Counted from the first letter of the stretch, positions 37,678-46,844 are shown. The stretch is DNA of 64,000 bases from Granulicella sp. (GCA_027450185.1 DAIDKF010000009.1:23404-87403); one strand, 5' to 3'. Notes: generated from the letters alone by a model not told the origin. A program made the numbers and translations.

Positions 37678-38628
37678 CTACTGCTCCTCGGTTGCTGCCA
37701 CTCCTGTTGCTCCCACTCCCATCGTCACCGCGCCACCTCCAGGCGACTCCACCAGCGCCACCGCCTCCGCCACCGAAATCCCCGGCTGCAGATACTTAAA
37801 CTCCGACCGCGTAACATCCGTGCTCCGGCTCACCGACCTGAACAGCGCAGCCTTTCCCTGGATATCGGTCACCACATGCACCGTCCGCCAGTGCCCTCCC
37901 TCATCCGCGCGCTGGCTGCTGAAGCAACTCCCCGCCCTCACCGTAGCCAGCAGTCCGAACCCAATCGACACATCCTGGGCCAAGCGGCCGTCAATCTCCA
38001 TCAGCCGTTCCTGCGCCGCGTCGATCACCACCGTCCCACTCATCCCCGCCAGCACCCGCTCCTCCACCCCATGCGGAGAGTACGTCGGGTTCGGATGAAA
38101 GTCCATCCGCCACACCCCACCCTCCAGCCGCACATTATCAAACACAAACGCCCTCTGCAGCAGGTCCAGCATCTTCCGATCCTGCGCCTCATCCCCCTTC
38201 TGCTCCCGCTCTCGCTCCACAAACACCTTCGGATCGGCCACAATCGCCGCCAGCCTTCCGCGCTCCGCCGCCACCTGTTCCGCATTTAACGGCTTCCCAT
38301 CCACTGCCAGCAAAAACCGTATCCGTCCCACCGACGTCTCTACCACCCGCTCGGTCCACACATGCCCGCCTGTCCGGTCCGACCGCTCCCTGGATAAAAA
38401 TTCGTACTGATCCATATGCGCGCGGTCATCATCCTCATGCGCAATCATTCCCCGCACCACCTGTAGCGGCGTCTGCGCACCGGCCTCCACCTTCAGCCCC
38501 GTCTGCGCCCTCACCCTCGCCCCACACCCGCACAACAATCCACCACACAACACCGCACCGCCCAGCAGCCACGGTCGCGCGCTCACCCCACCCACATTCT
38601 TCGCGTTGCATGCCATCATCCTCCGCAT
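37678..38628 (-). CDS. Secreted protein of unknown function, possibly LolA/LppX-like fold
   Basis: 316 aa. A lipoprotein-like signal (GGAVLCGGLLCGCGA) precedes a soluble domain. The segment GTVVIDAAQERLMEIDGRLAQDVSIGFGLL followed by HWRTVHVVTDIQGKAALFRSVSRS has the strand pattern of outer-membrane lipoprotein-sorting (LolA-type) folds, where a fitted trait is written as residual slope of beta strands; I infer this only from pattern. The N-terminal part contains RTGGHVWTERVVETSVGRIRFLL. It lies 61 bases upstream of the sigma gene on the same strand and may be part of that operon. Confidence 0.7.
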   Translation of the reverse strand: MRRMMACNAKNVGGVSARPWLLGGAVLCGGLLCGCGARVRAQTGLKVEAGAQTPLQVVRGMIAHEDDDRAHMDQYEFLSRERSDRTGGHVWTERVVETSVGRIRFLLAVDGKPLNAEQVAAERGRLAAIVADPKVFVEREREQKGDEAQDRKMLDLLQRAFVFDNVRLEGGVWRMDFHPNPTYSPHGVEERVLAGMSGTVVIDAAQERLMEIDGRLAQDVSIGFGLLATVRAGSCFSSQRADEGGHWRTVHVVTDIQGKAALFRSVSRSTDVTRSEFKYLQPGISVAEAVALVESPGGGAVTMGVGATGVAATEEQ

Positions 38629-38695
38629 CCGACTCGCATCCCTCCGCCCACCTCTCCGTCAGATGCGCAATCCGCGCCACACGCCGTTCGTGCCC

Positions 38696-39328
38696 CTACT
38701 CTCCGCCCTGTGGCCTCCGCCTCATCTGTCGTATCCCCGCCGCCGGCAGCACCGCAAGCAGCGCAATCCACAACCCCAACCCCACATACACCCATCTCCC
38801 CGCCGCCGGATCCTGAGGCGCCCAGCCCAGCGCCACACCGCCCAGCAGCGCTACGAACATCCCCCACAGCACGCATCCCAGCATCACCACCGGCCAGCGC
38901 AGCCGCCGCCGGCCCAGCAGCGCCTCCACCCCCAGCCCCACCATCCACCATGCCGGCAGACACAGCACCGGCATCGCCACCAAACTCTCCGTCCACTGGT
39001 CCAGGTCCCGCGGATACCACACCGACGGCCGCGTCATCGCCACCCCCACCGGCATCTCCACCAACGCCCCCGGCAGATTCATCGCCGTAATCGCATGCGA
39101 CCGCGTCACCACGGCAGCATTCACCGCAAACGCCAGAAACCTCTCCGGCGGAATCGTCGTATGAAACCTCCCCACCCTCACCGTGGCATCCCTCCCGCCG
39201 CCGGTCACCCGTCGCAACTCCACATACGTCCCCACCGCCGGCACCGCAACAACCAGCACCCACACCGCCAGCGCCAGCACCGGCAGCAGCAGCGTAAACG
39301 GCACCGGAAGCATCCTCACCCATCGCAC
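38696..39328 (-). CDS. Membrane protein of unknown function
   Basis: 210 aa with four predicted helices: about 9-31, 118-140, 148-170 and 182-200. The loop after helix 1 (about 35-110) is soluble and includes TIPPERFLAFAVNAAVV and WYPRDLDQWTESLVAMP. I do not recognise a family. Several other frames are open over this G+C-rich stretch, but this one has the hydrophobic segments and a sensible start. It is probably the first gene of the minus-strand set leading into the sigma module. Confidence 0.6.
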   Translation of the reverse strand: MRWVRMLPVPFTLLLPVLALAVWVLVVAVPAVGTYVELRRVTGGGRDATVRVGRFHTTIPPERFLAFAVNAAVVTRSHAITAMNLPGALVEMPVGVAMTRPSVWYPRDLDQWTESLVAMPVLCLPAWWMVGLGVEALLGRRRLRWPVVMLGCVLWGMFVALLGGVALGWAPQDPAAGRWVYVGLGLWIALLAVLPAAGIRQMRRRPQGGE

Positions 39329-39477
39329 CCCGCCAGCTTAGCGCAACAAGCTATCCTATTGCCAAGCACCACAATGCACCGCAGGCGCCGCAGCGCTTCC
39401 CGGTGCGCAGATTTCACCTTTCAGCTCTCCGTTGCCCCTTGCTGTTGCCCTTATTGCTGCTGTTGCCTCTAACCTTC

Positions 39478-39505
39478 CTCTACCCTCTACTCTCTACCCT
39501 CTGCC
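39478..39505. repeat. Four tandem heptamers immediately 5' of prmC
   Basis: CTCTACC, CTCTACT, CTCTACC and CTCTGCC (28 bp) end two bases before the prmC ATG. The preceding 60 bases (39420-39477) are a more decayed pyrimidine-rich stretch of similar style. No Shine-Dalgarno sequence is present. Confidence 0.85.
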
Positions 39506-39507
39506 TT

Positions 39508-40359
39508 ATGACCCTCCGCGACGCCCTCACCGAAGCCACCGCTCACATCCCCCGCCGCGAAGCCGACACGCTGCTGGCGCACGTCCTCTTCCGCGACCGC
39601 GCCTGGCTCATCGCCCACTCCGACGACGAGCTCTCGTCCACGATCATCTCCGCCTTCCGCGCCCTGGTCCTCCGCCGGGCAGCCAAAGAACCCCTCCAAT
39701 ACCTCATCGGCTCGCACGAGTTCTACGGCCTCAACCTCCGCGTCACCCCCGACACCCTCATCCCCCGCCCCGAAACCGAACTCCTCGTCGAAGCCGTCCT
39801 CCACGCCCTCGCCACCCGCCCCCACCTCACCGCTCCCCGCATCCTGGACATCGGCACGGGCACCGGCGCCATCGCCCTCGCTCTCGCCACCCACCTCCCC
39901 AACGCCCTCATCACCGCCACCGACCTCTACCCCGCCGCTCTCTCCATCGCCGAACACAACGCAGGCCGCCTCGCCCTCGGCCACCGCATCATCTTCCTCC
40001 AGTCCGACCTCCTCGCCGCCCCACAGTTCAAAACCGCCCCGCCCTTCGACGTCATCGTATCCAACCCTCCCTACGTCTCTCTCTACGAAGCCGCCACCAT
40101 GCCCGACGAGGTTCTCCGCCACGAACCCCACACCGCCCTCTTCGCCGGCCCCTCCGGACTCGACGTCTACCGCCGCCTCATCCCCGCCGCCCACAAGGCC
40201 CTCGCTCCCCAGGGCCTGCTCGCCCTCGAGTTCGGCTTCGGCCAGCTCGACGACCTCCGCAACCTCTTCAACAAGCCCTCCAACGGCCCCTGGCTAAACC
40301 TCCGCTTCCTGAACGACTACGCCCAGATCCCCCGCATAGCCCTCGCCACCCACGCCTAG
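39508..40359 (+). CDS. prmC: Peptide chain release factor N5-glutamine methyltransferase
   Basis: 283 aa. The N-terminal helical domain contains READTLLAHVLFRDRAWLIAH and PLQYLIGSHEFYGLNLRVTPDTLIPRPETELLVE. The SAM site is ILDIGTGTGAIALALA, and the catalytic NPPY is in IVSNPPYVSL. It methylates the Gln of the GGQ loop in RF1/RF2. ATG 39508 matches the family start; upstream in-frame codons lie in the repeat and code for nothing plausible. prfA is not adjacent. Confidence 0.95.
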   Translation: MTLRDALTEATAHIPRREADTLLAHVLFRDRAWLIAHSDDELSSTIISAFRALVLRRAAKEPLQYLIGSHEFYGLNLRVTPDTLIPRPETELLVEAVLHALATRPHLTAPRILDIGTGTGAIALALATHLPNALITATDLYPAALSIAEHNAGRLALGHRIIFLQSDLLAAPQFKTAPPFDVIVSNPPYVSLYEAATMPDEVLRHEPHTALFAGPSGLDVYRRLIPAAHKALAPQGLLALEFGFGQLDDLRNLFNKPSNGPWLNLRFLNDYAQIPRIALATHA

Positions 40360-41021
40360 CCAACTTTTCACCTTCACCCTCCGTTTTCGTCATGCTTGGC
40401 GAAGCGAAGAACCTGCTTGCCGCCCTTCCCCCACCCCCCCAATCCGGGTGAAAATCTTCGGCAGACCCAAACCACCCTAAAACCATCTAAGCCACTGAAG
40501 ACAAGCCAAATACAGCTTTCCCCAAAGTTCACATAGTTACATATTTCCACTTACCACAATTGAATAAAGGTAAGCAAAGAAAATAGAACCCCAGGAGTTA
40601 GTCCCAGCACTATCAACTTATTTCAATTACCGCGTGATTGAAGTCACAGCACGAGCTGCCAACTATTGCCGAAAATTAGATCTCGGGGCGACGTAGAGCA
40701 GCATATGCCCATGGTTCATGCCGTTGCCTGACTGGAGCGGCATGACTTTTTAAACCGTAAGTTGACCGAACCCATTGCATAACAACAGGCTGACAGAAGG
40801 CCGCAAAGTCAGACTCTAAATCACCTGAGAAAGATATTCTTCGAGTAACTCATCTGGAAGCATCGAGTTACAGTTACAAGCAAGCATCCTAACTCCATCT
40901 CCGCGAACATTTATAACGGATTACTATATTCAATGGAATATTTTTGCGGGTAGCAATTTCATCAACCTCTGCATGCAGACGACTTACAAATGAGCGGAGA
41001 TGCATTTGCAAGGGATAGCGC
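40360..41021. other. Gene-free, AT-richer stretch of about 660 bases
   Basis: No frame here has coding character. Base composition falls clearly below that of the neighbours from about 40480 to 40990. Apart from an isolated terminator-like hairpin at 40716-40751, nothing recognisable is present. It could hold a small RNA or be remnant DNA. Confidence 0.5.
40716..40751 (+). terminator. Isolated hairpin with T-run in a gene-free stretch
   Basis: TCATGCCG pairs with CGGCATGA (8 bp) around a 14-base loop and is followed by CTTTTT. No gene ends nearby on the plus strand (prmC stops 350 bases earlier), so it may end a non-coding transcript. Confidence 0.4.
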
Positions 41022-41384
41022 CTACCCCCTCCAGAACGTAATCACCAGCCCGCCAGCCACAATCAAACTCCCACCCACCAGGATCGGCGTACTCGGCGAC
41101 TGCTGAAACCGCACCTTCGCCACCACCTGCGCGACCACAAAAAACAGCGCCACATACGCGCCCAGCAACTTGCCAAAGTCCCACTGCGGCAGGTTGACGC
41201 TCAGGCCATAGAACCCGAGCACTCCGACGCCCCCCACAAACCACATCGCCCGCTGCATTCCCGTAGATCGATACAACCCCGACTGAAAAAACGAATCCCC
41301 AAGCACCTCCAGCGATGCCGCGATAACCAGCACCACAAAGGCTCCCTTCGGCGTCGACACAAATTCATTCAGCACGCTTTTCAT
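41022..41384 (-). CDS. Small four-helix membrane protein, SMR-like
   Basis: 120 aa with four predicted transmembrane helices. VVLVIAASLEVLGDSFFQSGL and the C-terminal PILVGGSLIVAGGLVITFW resemble small multidrug resistance/DMT proteins, including an in-membrane Glu in helix 1. Substrate unknown. ATG 41384 has GAGGAG 7 bases upstream; this site lies inside a weak heptamer array (41392-41412). Confidence 0.7.
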   Translation of the reverse strand: MKSVLNEFVSTPKGAFVVLVIAASLEVLGDSFFQSGLYRSTGMQRAMWFVGGVGVLGFYGLSVNLPQWDFGKLLGAYVALFFVVAQVVAKVRFQQSPSTPILVGGSLIVAGGLVITFWRG

Positions 41385-41599
41385 CGCATGTCTCCTCACT
41401 CTTCGCTCTGCTTTGGAACTCCTTCGAGTCTATAAGACCTCCTCCACATAAAAAGCAGACTGCAACATGGAAACTTAATGCCCCAATGCCTGAAGCTGGC
41501 AAAAGGGAGATAGACTGGGTTCACCATCCCTATTTCATCTTTGAAGCGCAAAGGAATTGTCCTTGAGTTTGATTGGCAGCGGATTAATGAGGGCGACTG

Positions 41600-41812
41600 G
41601 TGATCTCGCATGAGATGGATTGGCTACGGACTATGAGGCTCATTGGCTATGTCTTGATGCTCTCCGGCTGGCTGCTGGTCTTCGCGGCTCTGCTCCTGCT
41701 CGCGGGCCTCGGGCAACGCTTCACCTTCGTCATCGCTGGTCTGCTGGTCGAGTGCCTCGGCCTCGCGCTCGTCGCCATGCGCTATCGCTCAGTGCAGAGA
41801 GGCCCGGAATGA
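41600..41812 (+). CDS. Small membrane protein translationally coupled to amt
   Basis: 70 aa with two predicted helices (about 13-35 and 39-60: LIGYVLMLSGWLLVFAALLL, FVIAGLLVECLGLALVAM). The stop overlaps the amt start as ATGA, and the 3' codons share the frame-shifted start. I do not recognise it; the coupling suggests it acts with the transporter or sets its translation level. Confidence 0.6.
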   Translation: MISHEMDWLRTMRLIGYVLMLSGWLLVFAALLLLAGLGQRFTFVIAGLLVECLGLALVAMRYRSVQRGPE

Positions 41813-43092
41813 GCATCAGCCTTCTCTGCATCATCCTTATCCCGCTCGCAGCCGCTGGCCTTGCGCTCATTCATCAGGGCCTCGGGCGCTCCCGCAGCGC
41901 CGCCCACGCGATGCTCGCAACCCTCTGTTCGCTCGGCATTACGGCCATCGTCTTCGTCCTCATCGGCTCCGCATGGGCTGGATTTCCAGGTGGCCTTGCC
42001 CACAGCTTCCAGCTCGCCGGCAAGCACTTCGACTGGCTCGGCGCTGAACCCTTCTTTGCCGCGGGCCCGCTCTACGCAGCCAACTCCGGCCTGCTCCATG
42101 GTCCATACGCCGCACTCGTGCTCGCACTCCAGATCTTCGCCGTCGGTCTGGCATCGCTGGTACCCATCAGCGCCGGCAGCGACCGCTGGCGTCTCGCGTC
42201 CATCTGCTCCGCGAGCGCGCTCTTCGCCGCAATCATCTTCCCTCTCTTCGCGCACTGGGTCTGGGGCAGCGGCTGGCTCGCGCAACTCACCACGCTCTTC
42301 GGCCTTCCTTCCTTCACCGACATCGGCGGAGCAGCGGTCATCCAGGTCATGGGCGGCCTCACTGCACTCTCCGTCGCCTGGGTCCTCGGCCCGCGCCAGG
42401 GCAAGTACGCTGACGATGTCGCCGCCGCCATTCCCGGTCACAACATCGTCCTCGTGCTCTTCGGCTGCATCCTCGCTCTCATCGGCTGGATCGGCCTCGA
42501 CGCAGCCGCCTCCATTCTCTTCTATGGAGCCAACATGCTGCAGCTCGTCGTCGTGGTGATCAACGCCACACTCTCCGCCTCGGCTGGCGGGCTGGCCGCT
42601 GTGCTCATCACTCAACTGCGTTACCGCAAGCCCGACGCATCGCTCAGCGCCAACGGCTGGATCGCCGGCCTGGTCGCTGGCAGTGCTGGCTGCGGCCTGC
42701 TCTCACCGCTGGCCACCGTCTTCATCGGCCTCGTCGCCGGAACCCTCGCCACCTTTCTGGTCGAGATCCTTGAACTCCACCTGTTGATCGACGACCCCGG
42801 CGGTGCCATCTCCGTCCACCTCGGTGCCGGCCTCTGGGGCCTGCTTGCCTTCGGCCTCTTCGATCCAACTGCCGGCCCTCGCGCCGCGCTTCTTCTTGCA
42901 CAACTGATCGGCATCGCAACGTTGCTGGGCGTGATGTTCCCGCTCATCCACGTCAGCCATCGCCTGCTCAGCCGCCTCGTCCCCTTCCGTGTCGACGCGG
43001 ACGGCGACTGGCAGGGCATGGACATCCGCGAGCTCGGGGCCGGCGCCTACCCAGAGTTCGTCGTCCACGCCGATGAGTTCATCCCCCGCTAG
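41809..43092 (+). CDS. Divergent ammonium transporter (Amt/Mep/Rh family)
   Basis: 427 aa with about 11 helices. Typical features are LGPRQGKY after helix 5, DDPGGAISVH (second twin His at 337), GAGLWGLLAFGLF, and a C-terminal GMDIRELGAGAYPEF. The region equivalent to the first twin His reads DIGGAAVIQVMGG, so Gln179 replaces the conserved His. It probably conducts ammonium or another small solute across the inner membrane with altered mechanism. There is no glnK beside it. The longer open frame starting at 41620 overlaps the 70-aa gene and is not used. Confidence 0.85.
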   Translation: MSISLLCIILIPLAAAGLALIHQGLGRSRSAAHAMLATLCSLGITAIVFVLIGSAWAGFPGGLAHSFQLAGKHFDWLGAEPFFAAGPLYAANSGLLHGPYAALVLALQIFAVGLASLVPISAGSDRWRLASICSASALFAAIIFPLFAHWVWGSGWLAQLTTLFGLPSFTDIGGAAVIQVMGGLTALSVAWVLGPRQGKYADDVAAAIPGHNIVLVLFGCILALIGWIGLDAAASILFYGANMLQLVVVVINATLSASAGGLAAVLITQLRYRKPDASLSANGWIAGLVAGSAGCGLLSPLATVFIGLVAGTLATFLVEILELHLLIDDPGGAISVHLGAGLWGLLAFGLFDPTAGPRAALLLAQLIGIATLLGVMFPLIHVSHRLLSRLVPFRVDADGDWQGMDIRELGAGAYPEFVVHADEFIPR

Positions 43093-43109
43093 AACTTCGC
43101 GGCCGTTCG

Positions 43110-44093
43110 TTACGGATGATGGCGCGATACCAGCAGCAGCAGTCCAAACAGTAGCAGCGGAATCAGTGCCAGCCCAACGTACAGCAGCATGCGCCGCCTC
43201 TCCGGTGACCGTCGCGTCTTCCACTGCTCCTCCTCCGGCCGGGCGGCGATGCCCACTTCATTCTGGTGCAGAAGATCATGCGCCATCTCCCGCGCACTCG
43301 CGTAGCGGTTCTTCGGCTCTCTCTCCAGCGCACGATACAGAATCTCCTGTAGTTGCGGCGTGATCGATGGCACCAGCTCCCGCGGAGGCACAGGCTGATT
43401 CAACAGCCGGTCATTCATTACGGCAAACGGATTGGGCCCCGAGAACGGCACCGTCCCCGTCAGCATCTCGTAGAGCATCACGCCCAGCGCATAGATGTCG
43501 CTGCGCGCATCGCCACGCTTGCCCCGCACCTGTTCCGGCGAGATGTAATCCGGAGTTCCCATGCTCTGCGAGAAATGTGCGAACGTCAGCCGCCGCGCTC
43601 CGGCGCTGGCTGCAATCCCAAAGTCGATCAGGTGAATCTCATCGCCGTCGCTCACCATGATGTTTTCCGGCTTCAGATCGCGGTGCACCACGCCGTTCGC
43701 ATGCACATGTTCGAGAGCCTCGCAGATCCCCACCGTGAGCTTCACCGCCCGATCCACCGGCAGCCGCTTCTCATCATTCAGCACCTGCCGCAGCAGCCGC
43801 CCATCCAGCCACTCCATCACCATGTAGACCTGGGAGCGTTCCGGATTTGCAAACACCTTCATCACGCCCGGATGGTCGATGCGCGTGCCAATCTCTTCCT
43901 CGCGGCGAAAGCGGTCGAACATCGTCGGATCGCTCTCCACCTCGGGATGCGGAACCTTGATGGCCACCTGCTGGCCGGTCCTCAGGTTGCGCCCACGAAA
44001 CACCGTAGCCATGCCGCTGGTCGCAACAATGCCTTCGAGTTCATACTCGTCGAGCCGGTCGCCGGGATGGAGGGTCAGATTCGGAGCAATCAT
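43110..44093 (-). CDS. Serine/threonine protein kinase with C-terminal membrane anchor
   Basis: 327 aa. The Hanks-type kinase domain (about 15-275) has Lys46 (VAIKVP), HRDLKPEN at 137-144, DFG at 157-159, GTPDYISPEQ and SDIYALGVMLYEML. The glycine-rich loop (GIVATSGMATVF) is a little degenerate. A single transmembrane helix (about 300-320) ends in only SRHHP outside, so there is no PASTA or other sensor domain. It overlaps the PP2C stop by one base (TGATG), making a kinase/phosphatase pair. Confidence 0.94.
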   Translation of the reverse strand: MIAPNLTLHPGDRLDEYELEGIVATSGMATVFRGRNLRTGQQVAIKVPHPEVESDPTMFDRFRREEEIGTRIDHPGVMKVFANPERSQVYMVMEWLDGRLLRQVLNDEKRLPVDRAVKLTVGICEALEHVHANGVVHRDLKPENIMVSDGDEIHLIDFGIAASAGARRLTFAHFSQSMGTPDYISPEQVRGKRGDARSDIYALGVMLYEMLTGTVPFSGPNPFAVMNDRLLNQPVPPRELVPSITPQLQEILYRALEREPKNRYASAREMAHDLLHQNEVGIAARPEEEQWKTRRSPERRRMLLYVGLALIPLLLFGLLLLVSRHHP

Positions 44094-44893
44094 CAGAGCA
44101 GCCTGTACGGTCGTCCCCGGTAGAGCCCCATTCGCTCCACCGTCTTCACGCGGATCAACTGCACGCTGACATTATCATGTCCTCCGGCTGCGTTGGCCGC
44201 CGCAACCAGCTCCGCAGCCGCTTGCTCCAGATGGCTGTAGCGATGCAGGATCTGCAGGATCCTCGCGTCCGCCACAAAACCATGCAAGCCATCGGTGCAT
44301 AACAGCAAGATATCTCCCGGCAGGACATTCACCGTAATCGTGTCGGCGGCTACGAACAACTCGCTGCCCAGAGATCGCGTGAGCACATGCCGGCCATCAT
44401 GCGTCGCTGCCTCTTCCTTCGATAGGATGCCCAGCCGCACCTGCTCATCGGCCATCGTGTGGTCGCGCGTCAACTGTGTTCCATTGCCATTGCGGAAGAG
44501 ATAGCAGCGCGAATCCCCCACATGCGACACCACCGCAGAGTCGAACCGCAGCGCGCAGGCCACAAAGGTTGTTCCCATGCGTGCGCCGCGCAACGCCGTA
44601 GTCCGACCCGCATCGTAGACCGCAGCATTGGCCTCCTGCACCAGCCGCGGCAGTAACGAGACGTGCATCACGCCCTTAGGAATTCTGCGGAAGCCTTCGA
44701 GCGCCGTCTTGATCGCAAGAGCTGAAGCAACCTCGCCGCACTCATGGCCACCCATTCCATCCGCCGTCGCAAAAAACCAGCCCTGCGACTGCACCTGCGC
44801 AGGCCCTGTCGGCAGCACATGGCCGATGGCATCCTCGTTATTTTCCCGTAGGCGCCCCGTGTCGGATAATTCAGCAAACTCTAGATCAAGCAT
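44093..44893 (-). CDS. PP2C-family Ser/Thr protein phosphatase
   Basis: 266 aa. Metal-binding motifs are present in order: RENNEDAIG, ATADGMGGHECGEVAS, LLLCTDGLHGFV and GGHDNVSVQLI. It is cytoplasmic and expected to reverse phosphorylation by the kinase encoded immediately downstream. The pair is preceded by the amino-acid permease gene and its terminator hairpin, so it probably has its own promoter. Confidence 0.93.
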   Translation of the reverse strand: MLDLEFAELSDTGRLRENNEDAIGHVLPTGPAQVQSQGWFFATADGMGGHECGEVASALAIKTALEGFRRIPKGVMHVSLLPRLVQEANAAVYDAGRTTALRGARMGTTFVACALRFDSAVVSHVGDSRCYLFRNGNGTQLTRDHTMADEQVRLGILSKEEAATHDGRHVLTRSLGSELFVAADTITVNVLPGDILLLCTDGLHGFVADARILQILHRYSHLEQAAAELVAAANAAGGHDNVSVQLIRVKTVERMGLYRGRPYRLL

Positions 44894-44905
44894 AGAAAGT
44901 TGTGC

Positions 44906-44939
44906 GCAATGGGCGAGGCCGCAATGCCTCGCCCATTGC
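44906..44939 (-). terminator. Hairpin downstream of the APC permease gene
   Basis: GCAATGGGCGAGGC and GCCTCGCCCATTGC form a perfect 14-bp stem with a 6-base loop, 7 bases beyond the permease stop. The T-run is weak. The outer arm GCAATGGG/CCCATTGC is shared with the hairpin at 62987-63019. Confidence 0.7.
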
Positions 44940-44946
44940 TCTCAGT

Positions 44947-46749
44947 TTACGCTGAAGTCGGCCTCGTCTCGATCAAAGCCGTCTTGCCCGCCGCCTTCCC
45001 GCTGGTAATGAAGTGAAGCGCGCCAAAGACCGCCCAGACTCCAGCGATGCCCAGCGCCAGCAGTGGCTCCATCTTTGTGCCATAGCCCATGAACGGACCA
45101 ACAAGATAGAAGCCCATGCATGTGAGGTTCGCGACCAATCCGAATAAGGGGATTGCCATGTGCCGGACGAAGCTGAACTTCGGATGCTTGTGGTACGCAA
45201 CCATGCACAGCGTGCAACTCAGCGCATACAGCAGGAACGTCCCGAAGTTCGACGCCAGCGTTACCGTCAGCAAGCTGTTCGGCAGCGCAGCCATCTTGTC
45301 ATGCGACGCGTACCCGAAGCTCGAGAAGATGCCGTGCGGAATCGAAGCAATGGCCGCCGCTGACGGAGCACCTGCGTCTCCGAACACCAGCACCACCGCA
45401 ATGCATCCGATCACGGCCGAGATGGCTGCTAGCGTCCACACCGCACGATGAGGTGTCAGATTGGTCTTGTGCAGGCTGCCAAAATGGCCCGAAACCTCTT
45501 TATCCTTGCCCATCGCATACGTAACGCGCGCTCCCGTATTCATGCATGAGAGCGTCGTTCCGATCAGCGCGAGCACCACGGTGCCCGCCTCTGCGAGCAT
45601 GAACGTCCGTCCATGCCCGGGCCCAAAGAGGGCATCTCCGACCATGACCATCATGTCGCCGATCGGAGCCGCTGAGGCAGCAGCACTCTGCATGCTATAT
45701 CCACTATTCAGAAAATAATTAGCCGCAAAGTATTCGAAGCAGTAGAAGGCGACGCCCTGCACCAGCAGCGACGTAATCACCGCAATCGGCACATCGCGTT
45801 TTGCATTCTTCGCCTCGCCTCCCATCGAAGTGACCGATTCGAATCCAACCAGGATAAGAATCGCGACGGTCGCCTGAATGAAGACCCAACTCCAGTGATG
45901 CGGACTGATCACGGACTTCGCCGTAGGATGGGCGAGGAAGTTGCCAGCGGCATCCCGCTCGGCATAGCTGATGTGGAATGGAACCGGCTGGCCAGCCGCG
46001 TCCAGCTTGGGCAGCGGCACGCCACTCGCATCGCGCACGACGGTATCCGTCGAAACGCCACCTACCATCGACGTGACCGTCTTGAACTCGTAGGTATAGG
46101 CTTCTCCGCTGGTCGAATCAAACTGGTAGGCTACCGACCCTGGCGGATGATTCATTCGGTAGCCAAGCGCCAGCACGCTGAAGATCATCAACGCCGTAAT
46201 CTGGATCACGTTGATGCCGAGATTGATGGCGGTTGAAGCATTCGCGCCGCGATACGCAATGTAGGCGACGGCGAAGGCGAACACCACCGCTACACCCATC
46301 ATGAACAGTATGCCCGGATTCGACGCGCTCATGAAGTTCGGATAGAGCGTGCCCACAAGGTAACCCGACACTATGCCCATGGTCCCGACCATTACGCCCG
46401 GATAGATCCAGTAGTAGAGGTGAGAGGCCCAACCTACGATGAACTTCGAGACCCGAGCATACTTCCATGCCTTCTCGCGGTTCAGGAATGCCTGCTCGGC
46501 AAAGTAGTACGAGCTTCCGGTTCCGGGATAAAGCTTCGCCATCTCCGCGTAGCAGACCGCGGTGGAAAGACATAGCAACAGCGCTCCGATGACCCCCATC
46601 CACATCGAAGGTCCCGTAACGCCGGTCGTCGACTGAATGAAGAATGTCAGCCAGAGAAATGCGCCCGGCGCGATAAGCGCCATCGCATTGCTGGTAAGGC
46701 CCGTGAGACCCAGCGTTTTTTTCATTTCGACTGCGGGTGCTTCTGGCAT
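44947..46749 (-). CDS. APC superfamily amino acid permease
   Basis: 600 aa with about 12-14 transmembrane helices. It starts near LGLTGLTSNAMALIAPGAFLW, followed by the substrate-binding unwound TM1-type motif, GGEAKNAKRDVPIA after a Glu-containing loop, and GTTLSCMNTGARVTYAMGKD. An ~90-residue periplasmic loop (about 215-300) is unusually long. It imports amino acids or related amines; its neighbours suggest His, Arg/Orn or Lys. ATG 46749 has GGAGG upstream; a GTG 12 bases earlier is less likely. Confidence 0.9.
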   Translation of the reverse strand: MPEAPAVEMKKTLGLTGLTSNAMALIAPGAFLWLTFFIQSTTGVTGPSMWMGVIGALLLCLSTAVCYAEMAKLYPGTGSSYYFAEQAFLNREKAWKYARVSKFIVGWASHLYYWIYPGVMVGTMGIVSGYLVGTLYPNFMSASNPGILFMMGVAVVFAFAVAYIAYRGANASTAINLGINVIQITALMIFSVLALGYRMNHPPGSVAYQFDSTSGEAYTYEFKTVTSMVGGVSTDTVVRDASGVPLPKLDAAGQPVPFHISYAERDAAGNFLAHPTAKSVISPHHWSWVFIQATVAILILVGFESVTSMGGEAKNAKRDVPIAVITSLLVQGVAFYCFEYFAANYFLNSGYSMQSAAASAAPIGDMMVMVGDALFGPGHGRTFMLAEAGTVVLALIGTTLSCMNTGARVTYAMGKDKEVSGHFGSLHKTNLTPHRAVWTLAAISAVIGCIAVVLVFGDAGAPSAAAIASIPHGIFSSFGYASHDKMAALPNSLLTVTLASNFGTFLLYALSCTLCMVAYHKHPKFSFVRHMAIPLFGLVANLTCMGFYLVGPFMGYGTKMEPLLALGIAGVWAVFGALHFITSGKAAGKTALIETRPTSA

Positions 46750-46815
46750 ATATTCCTCCACGATATGAGTTTGTTGCTGCGCTACCGGTTACTGCGGTGG
46801 ATCAGACTGAGGACA

Positions 46816-46840
46816 ATCGAGGCGTTGCCAGCACCTCGAT
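46816..46840 (-). terminator. Hairpin between porin and permease genes
   Basis: ATCGAGG pairs with CCTCGAT (7 bp) around 11 bases, 5 bases after the porin stop. With no T-run it is more likely to modulate readthrough into the permease than to end transcription completely. Confidence 0.4.
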
Positions 46841-46844
46841 ACCG

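Noticed and set aside
38616..39323. Gly/Ala/Cys-rich alternative frame over the unknown membrane protein
   Set aside because: Low-complexity translation without membrane or domain pattern; the other minus frame has clear hydrophobic helices.
39403..39507. Upstream extension of prmC as a signal peptide
   Set aside because: The apparent Leu-rich leader is a translation of the pyrimidine-rich heptamer repeat; PrmC is cytoplasmic and the family start is ATG 39508.
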